Source: Albula goreensis (Eukaryota > Chordata > Actinopteri > Albuliformes > Albulidae). From it: DNA of 64,000 nucleotides. The position numbers and the translations under genes are program-made. Location of the stretch: NCBI GenBank assembly GCA_022829145.1, contig CM040749.1:19987987-20051986 (forward strand), in the 5' to 3' direction. The notes beneath the pieces are model-generated. The model was not told the origin of the DNA. It was given only the letters and a program-made list of their open reading frames with translations, and ran no database searches. The stretch's first letter is position 1, and each line of letters begins with the position of its first letter. This document shows, one piece after another, positions 1-9,700 of the stretch.

Positions 1-735
1 GATTCAGCTTTCTAACCCTTTTCAAAATTTTGTTTTAATGACCAATTTAAAACTATTTTAACCTTAAATTATGGTCTGGTTTGGATTTTAAGAAATTTAT
101 TTTGGGCATGTGATGTATAAAGCATTGTCCCAATGGCTTAATTACAATTTTAACCACACAATGATGTAAGTGTAACTAATTAATAAGTAAACTTATATTA
201 ATGATATTTCAATTATTCTCTCTGCATAAATAATCCACTAAACTTTGCACATTGTTCAATGATGCTTGTCTAACTCTTGCATCTTTTTGTAAATTTGATT
301 TCAAACTGATCTTTCATTGAATATGCAATACATAATGGTCATACTGTCAATCCTAACTGAAGGGTTAGATTTGTATTTTTAATATTTAAAAAGAGAGGAA
401 ATGTTAACATAGATTGTACTTAATTTGCACCTTAATGTACATCTATAACCTGGTGTGGGTTGTTTACTGAACTGTAACATTTTTGTAAAATGGTTTATTT
501 TAAAATGCAATATATTGGAATGTATATTTACAACAAAATAAAATAATAATGACCAACACTTTGGTTTTCCTTGAATACCTTTTTAGTAACATTGTATATT
601 ATTGAGTCAATGATATTTTTGCACTGTGAAAAATTTTACTATTTGACACCTAAATAAATCAAAATAAATGCACACGTTAAGCACCAATTTATCTTCGATT
701 TAGAGAATAAAAGATAGATACCTCTATTCCAACAG
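1..735. other. Intron upstream of the penultimate ARHGAP11A exon
   Basis: AT-rich DNA with no open frame worth calling. It ends in a pyrimidine-containing acceptor (ctattccaacag) directly before the exon at 736. Around 525-575 it has the look of an mRNA 3' end: AATAAA within an A-rich run (about 535-545) followed by a T/G-rich stretch. That could be an intronic polyadenylation site or plain AT-rich sequence. No repeat family is recognised. Confidence 0.5.
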
Positions 736-883
736 AGTGTCATTTCACATTCACTTCCGGTGCCAAAAGGATCAGAGACCATTGGTTGGCGACTTGCCAC
801 TCAAGAAAGTGCCACCAGTTTTCGTTTCACCAAAGAGACAGGATTTAGTCCAGCAGTTATGCGACTCAAGAGTGCTGCAAAAG
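736..883 (+). CDS. ARHGAP11A: ARHGAP11A penultimate coding exon
   Basis: This 148-base exon is flanked by an acceptor (ccaacag) and a strong donor (AAAAG|gtgagt). In the frame forced by the next exon it reads without a stop, including SLPVPKGSETIGWRLA and TSFRFTKETGFSPAVMRL, and ends one base into a glycine codon that the next exon completes. The product is a Rho GTPase-activating protein. Its RhoGAP domain lies to the left of this window, so only the C-terminal, largely disordered half is seen here. The exon is assigned by its splice fit to the next exon and by gene order. A second frame is also open, but it does not match the phase of the next exon. Confidence 0.78.
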
Positions 884-996
884 GTGAGTACTGAGTAACA
901 TGTTCTTACTATTTTCTCAGCTCTATTTTGTTTTTGCCTTTAGTTTAGATATTTGTGTTTAAACCAATATCTACAACTATCAATTTTACTTCACAG

Positions 997-2507
997 GTTC
1001 CAAGTACATCAGCAAATCTGAGGACAACTTGCTCACCCCTCAGTGTGACCCTACTGACCACAGGACGTCCTGGAATGGAGCTAGCCCGGTTACGTTGCAA
1101 AACTTGAGCCCGGACTCCTACTCGGACACACCCATGGGCGCAAGCCTGAAAAATAACTACTTCTCAGAGCCTGCCCTGGTCCCAGCTAAGCCCCTGATTA
1201 GCAGCAGCCTCCCCAAACGCCTCTGCTGTGCCTCGAGTGTGGAGAGCCTAGAGGCTAATGGCTCCTTCAATGAGAGTGACCGTGTGACCGGCCCCACCCT
1301 CCTCAAAATCAGGAAGGCCTTCACAGAGTCTGGCAGTGACTTGCGCTCTCTCATCAAGGACCATAGTGCCCCCTCTGCAGCAGAAGGACAGCTGAAGCCA
1401 GCTGACGCTACGGATGCATCCTCATTTACGGAGTCTTCTATAAGAAAAAAACCATTATTGGAGGAGAAACAAAATGTATATACACCAACCCTAAAGAAGA
1501 GTGTGGTGGATGACCCCAATATCACCTTTGATCAAATTGAAATTGTGCCTTTGTCTCCTTTGCATATAGACAGTGCCCTGTTTGAGTTGGGACAGTTGGA
1601 TTGTCCTCTGGAAAAAGAAAGCAGTAGGGTGCAGTTTACCGATGGGAATGATGAGAGTGCTAAAGATGGGGAGACTGAACAAGTAAACGGCAGCAGGCTT
1701 ATTGAAGCCCTTGATATCACTCCACTGCGCCTCAACCTTAGTTCTCCGTCAGATGCAGAGTCAGCTCCTTACAGAACCACACTACCAGTTCAAGGGCTGA
1801 ACACTCCACCACCAACTTTACATGAAGTCCCAATGGTCAAGGAGGCTGAGACAGTGACAGTGCCTGAATGCAGACCACAGCAAAAAAATCCAAAAAGCTC
1901 CCCTGGCACCTCAGAAGCTGTCAGGTTGAAGGTTGCTGACCACATTCAACGATTCAATAGGCTGACTTTGAACTCACCAAAGACCAAAAGCAGTCGGTCC
2001 CCCCTCAAATTCCAGCGTACACCTGTGCGCCAGTCTGTCAGGAGGATCAACAGCCTTCTGGGAGACAGGAGACCACCACGGGCTGAAAAATGTAGAGATG
2101 ATATGGGGTCTCCTATTGTAAAGTCAGTTAGCTGTGATAGTGGCCTGTCAAAGGGGGCAGAACAAAAGCTGCACCATGCTGAAGATGAGGTTTGTGATTC
2201 ACATGACCATTCTGACAAGCGAAAAGGCTCACAAGGGCCTCCTCCTGTCCCACCCAAGAAGTGCACTAGTATCAGTCGACAAAGCAAGCATTGTGCACTT
2301 GGGGATGTGACCAACAAGGTACAGCAGAAGGCCAAAAGCGAGTCCACCCTGCCTAACAAGAATGGTACGACCCCCTCTCATGTTAACCCAGAGAAATCTC
2401 TCCTCCGTGACATCGCTGAGAATGACAAGTGCCGCTACAGAGGCTCACCCAAGAATCCGTTAGCGGAAGGCAGACTTCTGTCAGCCACCAAACCCATAGA
2501 CCTATGA
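997..2507 (+). CDS. ARHGAP11A: ARHGAP11A last coding exon (C-terminal region of the RhoGAP protein)
   Basis: Rho GTPase-activating protein 11A, which in vertebrates acts on RhoA and supports cell division and neural progenitor behaviour. The exon follows acceptor acttcacag; its first two bases complete a glycine codon from the exon ending at 883. About 502 codons then run to TGA at 2505-2507. The encoded part is polar and probably disordered. Recognisable pieces are an acidic stretch (DDPNITFDQIEIVPLSP, about 2 kb before any basic region), a conserved-looking basic segment FQRTPVRQSVRRINSLLG (bases about 2011-2063), and a proline-rich PPPVPPKK segment (about 2236-2259) that could bind SH3 domains. 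The long terminal exon without known domain and the neighbour SCG5 fit ARHGAP11A, which precedes SCG5 in vertebrates. The RhoGAP domain itself is outside the window, so the name rests on the tail motifs and synteny. Confidence 0.85.
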
Positions 2508-3160
2508 TTCTCACTTTGAATATGACCTACTGCTGTGTGCAATGGTACCGGCTTCCTAAGGCTTGGGCTAAAGAAGTTTTATTCCATCCTTCAAGTCTTG
2601 TTGTTTACTTAATTTCTATATGCTGTTCTCTGTAATGTGAGCACATTGATTGCGCAATACATATTTAACTGCTGATCTTTTATCTTTTAGCCAAACTTTT
2701 TTAAAGCGGGTTTAATTTTCATTGACGTTGATAGAGATGAGAGCATGGATGAATGTGATTGAGATATTTTAGGCTATAGAACAGATTGTGCTGTTTGCAG
2801 TACAGGTTTTACGGTTGAACGTGTGTCGTTGGATGTTGGAAGTCTTCAGGAATTATTTATATGTAATTTTTGTTTTGGAGATTTTTTTTAAGTTTTACGT
2901 ATGATGGTGTTTGTAGAAGTTTTCAAACATTTTAGTTTAAAATTGATACATTTAAGAAGATGTTGGTCAGTCAGATATAGCTTGTGTTAACAGAAGAAAT
3001 ATTGTAGCCTCGGATGTATTTATAAATAACGATTAGCAGTATTATTTGTATTTGATCATTTTTTCCAGTAAGCAAAGATCTGTTCAAAAAATGTATATTG
3101 GTACACTGAATTAAGCTTAAAGAGATCCAGCCTGCAATAAACTATGCACAACCACTGGGT
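2508..3160 (+). other. ARHGAP11A: ARHGAP11A 3' UTR
   Basis: AT-rich untranslated tail after the TGA. A canonical AATAAA lies at 3136-3141, and a T/G-rich run (tgtgttttttcttg) follows about 30 bases later, so cleavage near 3155-3165 is likely. The exact end is inferred. Confidence 0.6.
3136..3141 (+). terminator. ARHGAP11A: Polyadenylation signal AATAAA for ARHGAP11A
   Basis: A perfect hexamer, 0.63 kb after the stop codon, with a downstream GU/U-rich element. It is the best 3' end between this stop codon and the SCG5 promoter. Confidence 0.6.
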
Positions 3161-3600
3161 ATTAAAACTGTGTTTTTTCTTGCAATGAACTCGTCAGGCC
3201 AAAATAACATGTCAAACTGCACTAGCTGCATCGTGTCCAGTTTTGTATAATTTGCAATGGTTCAGCGATCTTGTGCTACAAAGAGATGCAACAAAAACGT
3301 TTATATTTCAATGCAGTTTATATACAGTTGTAGAAAAGATTAATGTCCGCGACATTGCACTGCAATTACATGTAACTTCAATTTTCAAAGAAAAAATTAC
3401 TTGGGTGATTTCGTTTTAAGTATATTAGTTTTTTTACAGCCACAAAAATCCATAGCCGTTTGAGAAAAGAGATATGGTAATTATTAGTCTATTGCAGGGA
3501 AATAAAGAGGGTATTCTCTCCACAACACTGTTACACCTTCAGATACAAAACAATGGAAATTTATCTTGCAATTTAGGACTGTATTAACCAGAAGGAGCAC
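3161..3600. promoter_or_regulatory. ARHGAP11A-SCG5 intergenic gap, likely SCG5 promoter
   Basis: Only about 0.4-0.5 kb separates the inferred ARHGAP11A polyadenylation site from SCG5 exon 1, so the SCG5 core promoter must lie here or just to the right. No clear TATA box or CpG island is visible. The call is by position only. Confidence 0.35.
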
Positions 3601-3753
3601 CTGAGAAGATTTACCGTGCATTTAGTCAGGGGCCAAGAACTGCTGGATACTGATGCGGGATTGGCTGCCCTAGCAACAGCACAAATTATTAATCAAGTCA
3701 CCAGGGCTGTGTTTCAGAAGAAGATTGTGCTCTCTCCGCGTGCGGGTACCATG
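3600..3753 (+). other. SCG5: SCG5 exon 1 (5' UTR ending in the start codon)
   Basis: The exon ends in ACC-ATG followed at once by a strong donor (gtaagat at 3754). Splicing to 4628 gives ATG ACG ACG GCG GTG ATG, in frame with the signal peptide, so the initiator is the last codon of exon 1. Its context (ACC before and an A at +4) is good. The 5' edge is not determined and 3600 is only a working estimate. Confidence 0.6.
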
Positions 3754-6700
3754 GTAAGATGCAATTTTGATGCTTTTCTGAAAGCTAGTGTTTTCTTACA
3801 CCGAGGATATGAGGATGTATGTATGAAAACAAAAGCATCCCTCACTAACCACCTTCAAAAATAGATACCTTTGCTTTTTGTTTTTAAAGACGTCAGTATG
3901 TCATCCTTTGTCGCGAGCTAAGGATTACATAAATGTTGGAGGATGAATGGCGCACAAATAGTGTTTAGAGACATTTAACAACGCGCATTATAAGGAATGA
4001 AGGCTAATTAGGCTTCGCCGTTATTACGACAATTTTAAAACCAAAAAATGTGCAATAGCACAATGTTCCAACTTCCGTAGGCTACTGCGTACATATGGAT
4101 GGAAAATTTAGCTAAGCAGAGGGATAATTGGCATTTTCTGTAGGCTGTGATTTACTATGTAGTTAAAACATCAGCTGTATTTATGAAGATTATACACACA
4201 TCTGTCGTATGTTGTACACGAGTGGGAAGCCATTGTGAATTACTCTGTCGACATCTACACAACGATTGTCAGCTTTAATTGAATAGTTGCTGTTATTGAA
4301 TCAATTGTCGCAGAGATTTCACACCACTTCGGTGAATTTGTTGAAATTCTATTTTCCCTGTGGTCCTCACATACAGGAAATTATTTTGGTTATTCTTAGA
4401 AATTTCAATCGAGTGTTTATGAAGCGGTCTTGTGGATGCCGAGAATAGGCATATAGGCCTATAACCTGTAGTCTAATAAATAAGATTTATGACAAGGAAT
4501 GGTCTAGTCGTGTCAACGTTCTTTTGGAAACCGCGATACAACCTTAATATATACGTTTTTCATTGTATTATTTACATATGTATGTAACGTATTTGGATAT
4601 GACTAAGCGTGCTTGTTGTCAATTCAGACGACGGCGGTGATGCTGTTCACATCTTGGCGGCTCTACAGAGCTGTGCTGTGCGCTTTCCTCTGTGCGGCCC
4701 TGGCTTGCGGCCGCAGCACCAGCTCAACTGACCAGATTTCGGAAACGGACATACAGCGCCTTCTGCACGGCATTGTGGAGCAGCTGGGAATCGCTCGACC
4801 CAGAGTTGAATACACTGCACATCAGGCCACCAACATCGTGGGTCCTCAGAACATCCAAGGTGGATACATTTTCTGTAGTTCCACAAATAACAATTTCAGC
4901 TGAATTGTGGCTAGCGAAGTGGGGCTATTTGGTAAAAATGGCGTTGTTTACGGACACAAACGTGGCATTTTATTAAAAATGAAAAACAGTATAAATTTAA
5001 TAATGGGTTTTAGAATAGTACAATACAAATGTTAACAAAACGATTCATATCCAACTCGCGGAAAGAGCAGAAGAACCAATACCAGGACAACAGAATTAAG
5101 AAGTGGGTAAAAAATCTAGTGATCAAACCAATAATAATCACACAATCGTTTCCTAGGTTTGAATACCGAGGGAAAAATCCACGTTTTCCGGGGATATTTT
5201 TTTTTCTTTGTGACCTTCAGCCTTTTTTTATTCCACCAATGGCTGTGTATTTGCTCTGCTCTGCTTAGTCTTATTTTGATAAGTGTCACTCTTTCAGACA
5301 GCTGAATTATAGTATTGTGAAATTATACAGGCAATGTTACAAGTACAAATTCTTTTTGTTCATTATCTTGTAATTGAATTGCAGTATATAACTACTGGTA
5401 AGGATCAGTGGTTATATGTAGTAGTAAGATTGTATATATGCAGCCTGACATGAGTGTTCAGCTTATTTAAACAACTGGCTGAGGCATGTCTCCCTCTGCT
5501 TTCCTGTGATTTCACACTACCATGATTCCAGTCTTGTATGACTTGCAGGGGCTATAGCTCTGCATTCACATATGTGTTTCTATGGTAAGTGCTAATGAAG
5601 CATGTCCTGCTGAAACCAGCACGTCCTGGTTTCAGCATAATCGAAAAGGACATCTAAAAAAAAAAAGTGCTCCATTCACCAGGTCAGCTGCTCAGTGGTG
5701 GCCATTGTAAGGAGGATGTACCCATGAGAGGTGGCCACCTCTGGATGGTTCTTAAGTAGTATTGCCACACATCTGTAAATATCACATGACTGGGACAATT
5801 AGACAAGGAGGCATTCCAGACGAGTGTCTCTGTGCAGGGTGAGGTCACCATCAGTGGACTGGCTTTGCTGTGGCTGCCTCACAGTGCAGAGACAGTCCCT
5901 GATGGAGCTTTGTCACCACAATGCCACACAGATCTATATTATGAAAACGTAATACTGCCAGAGCCCTCCCAGTGCAGTCAGGAAGTGGCAGCCAGCCATC
6001 CCAAATACTTTGTTTCAAACCCTGCAACGGGACCCTTATGATTATAATGAATAACAGCAATGTTTTAGATTGTTGACCTCACTGAGAGCAAAATGAAGGT
6101 CATTTCATTCCTCCAGCTGTTCCAAACATTTGTTTTTTAAGTCAACTATATCATTTACACGCAATGAATAGCTGCCATTTTGAAGAATCTAATTGATCTG
6201 AAGTGTTGTATGAGGTGGCAGACATACACACAGTCAACATATATATCATAACAGCAAGCTATATCATCACTGGCCTGGGTACAGTAACTGCGCCAGTTTC
6301 AGCATCACTGCATTAATTCCCTTCTCTCACAAGAGGGTGCTATAGGACAGCCAAACCAAAGAGTGAAGCACACATTGAGTAATATATTGTTATTTTCATT
6401 TAGGGAACATTAGAAAAATATGTTTTTTAAGAAAATTCATCTTGAAGCGTAATTTTCTGAGGTAGCATTTATTGTACAAATCAAGGTCTATTGATCACAA
6501 TCTATTCAAAAAGGATGACCGTGTTTGAAAGGTAACATCTAATCTCAGGTATGTAGTTTGAAAAATAGTGTATTTATTTAATATCTGAAAATTAAGCAGT
6601 GACAGAAATTTTGTACTCTTTGCATTTAGTTTTTGGAAGATGTGTGAAATTGGTGTTAATATTGTGATGTGGCAAGATATAATATTTCTTTGTGAATGCA

Positions 6701-9700
6701 CTAGAGATGCCTGTTTTTTTCTTTGTTTTTGGTCCAGATCGAAGCTTTCAGATCACAGTGTACTGGGAAGGAGCATTATTTGGCATAATTTCCTCTGACT
6801 ACAATGACAGAACTCCCAAAACATTTTCAGATCAAAACTTTTCTCATGTGTTCTAAAACAAATTAAATTTACTGTGCTTTCAGAAAGTATATTGTTTGAG
6901 AAACAATATTGACAAAGAGATATGATCCATTATGTTTGTGTTCTTTTTTGCTTTTTAGTTGGTTATTCAAATTTTTTCAGAAACATTTTGCTCTCGTTCT
7001 GCATAAAAATTAGTAAATGTAAACATTTAAAATAGCTGTCGCTAAATTTTGTTAACCACATTGTACTTTGAAAGATAAATGCTATCACACAAAATAGCAA
7101 GTTATTTCATTTCTAATTAGAAATGTTACATTTCTAATTTTAAAAAGTGATTCCCCATAGACAGTGACTGTTTAACCCTTTTGTAAACTACTTTTTCCCC
7201 ACCAGGTGGTGCTCATGAGGGGCTCCAGCATCTTGGCCCTTATGGAAACATTCCCAACATTGTGGCTGAAATGACAAGTGACAATGGCCCCAAGGATTTA
7301 AAGGAGGACCAGGCTTATCCAGACCCTCCAAACCCCTGTCCTCTGGGCAAGACAGGTAGGACTGATTCCCAGAGTACAGAGAGTGTGACACATGTAGGCT
7401 TTTGTTTCCTCATGAGAAAATCGGAAATGTACCCTCATTTTACACTTTGCATTCTAACATCACTAGTGGAATGGTCAGAACAACAGCACCAAAGCAAAAT
7501 TGTTCTTCTCAGAGTAGTCCTCATTCTTTTTTGTGTAATGTCACATTTATTGTAACTTGAAAAATAGCATCATTACTCTGCAGAGCAGTTTGAAAAAATC
7601 ATTAACTTTTTAAATCCCATTGACACAAGTCCTTCTCCTTGCATTATATATTTCTTGTCTTGGTGACAATAATTGTGTATTTGCCTGTATCGTACTGTAC
7701 CTAACACAGAATTCTCGTATATGAAGTGACCTTTTCGAGTGAAATGTTGCTGTTTGGTTTATGTAATAGGGTCCCTGTTCCTGCTTGAATTTGTTTCAAA
7801 ACCCTCTGTCTTGCTTACTCTCTGTGTCTACTGGTCCGCTCCTCTTTCTTTCCACTCTATCTGCTTGTTCCCACACTCTCTTTTGTCCTTTCAGATGGTC
7901 ATCATTTGGAAAGAGCTATCTTTCCATCTTGTTGTACTTTCATTTAAGTGTTTCAGGCATTCTGTTCTCTGGCTCCCAGTGGATTCTGGTACTTACCAGT
8001 TTGGGAATTGTGATCTTTCTTCTTTCTCCTGAAACATCTCTTAAAACAGTACATTGTGAATTGCCTCCACACTCTCACCATTTGCATAATATTAACACTT
8101 CATTTCATGAATTGTAAACATCATACATTGTAAGCACCAACTGATAATGTCTTCTTAATAATTAAATCAATATTCTCTCAATAATTCTGATATTACCAGT
8201 AACCCCCTGTTATTTTTTCAGTGTTAAACAATCTTTTATAACTTTCAAACTTTTTAATCATGGATTAACATGTTATCTAAAAGGAAAATGTATTTAAATG
8301 TCATGCAGGGAAAGGGCTAACTGCGAAACTGCATACTGCTACAACTGCAACTACTACAGCAACAAGTACTCTTACTACAACCACTACTAATACTACTACT
8401 ACTAATAATAATACTAATAGATAATAAAAAATCATCGTCATCATCACCAACATTTTAAGACATTTAAGTATGGTGCATGTATACAACATAGACATTTTCC
8501 TCCCTTAGTAGACAAGGTATCTGTCTCTCTGACCTGTTTTTTGCAACTTTTAGACCTTCTTCAAATATATTTAGCAACAGCAATACTTCATCTGTCATTT
8601 TGGAGGTAAAAGAAGAGCAAAGGGCAGTAAACCTGTACCCCTTACAAAGTCCTTTCTGTCTTCACACAGTTTAGTTTAGTGTAAGCAGTCTCTTTTGTAA
8701 AGCACATAAATACCAAGGACTGAGTCTTATTGCAGCCATCACTACATACTGAAGTCCTTTCGAGAGTTCACATGGACTAATTACCTACTTGAGTTAGTTA
8801 TATTTATACAATTTGAGATTCAGTGTAATAACCATAAAGAATTATGAGGTGCGAGAATACTTGACGCTATAAGCACTGAAATCATGGAATATCTTTGCAT
8901 AGACTGCTGTATATTCAAAACCACTCATGTGATTCTAAAGGGGGTTGGAACTTATGAGGCAGCTTGAAGTGTTTGAATCAAAGTGCAGGTCCATTGATGG
9001 CATCATCAGGTTGCTGACAGCTTGAAGATTTGAGATCTGATAAAAGAATCTGTACATAATGGTGCACTTGAGGAACCCATGGTGTGTTTATCTTCCTCAC
9101 AGAGAACCCTCATACAAAGAGCAGAGCATGAGCTGTCCCCTTGGCACTCAGTCCCACCTTTCTTTAGGACCTGTCAAATAGAAGAGCTTCTGAACCCAAA
9201 CAGTCCTGACACTTTACAGATGGTCTCTGAATGGTGTTCACCAGGACAGTGTCTCCAATCAATCTAGATAGTACTCTGCTTGTTGCAGGAACAGCTTGGC
9301 ACATGGGCGAGTGCATGGTTTTAGCGATTCATTCACCCTTTTGCAACTTTTCATATGGACGGGTCTCTTTCACGTGACATGTGACATGGTCAAACTCGGC
9401 AGTGCTCCAAAACTCCAGCTAGAATGAAGTGTAGTTAATATGGAGAATCTACTCAGACAGAGGGTGCCATCTTCCCTGTGAAATGTAAACTGAGTTCTCC
9501 TTCCCTCATGGTCTTGTGTGGATAGTGGTCACTGCTTGGCCACAAGCAGAAGATTCCAGCAGGCAGCCTACCATTGATTGTTCATGCACATTGATAATAG
9601 GCTGATCTGGTTCTTGGGAAGTGTCCAGGACTGGGCAGTTTGCAGGTAAGTTGGAGTGCAGGGGCAGCGATATGGGCCAAGTCTCCAAGGAAGTCTTACT

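Noticed and set aside
1157-2359. Antisense open frames over the ARHGAP11A last exon
   Set aside because: Shadows of the real plus-strand coding exon; no own motifs or splice sites.
7739-8117. Hydrophobic frames in SCG5 intron 3
   Set aside because: Leucine/serine-rich output of T/C-rich intronic DNA, no conserved motif, no splice context.
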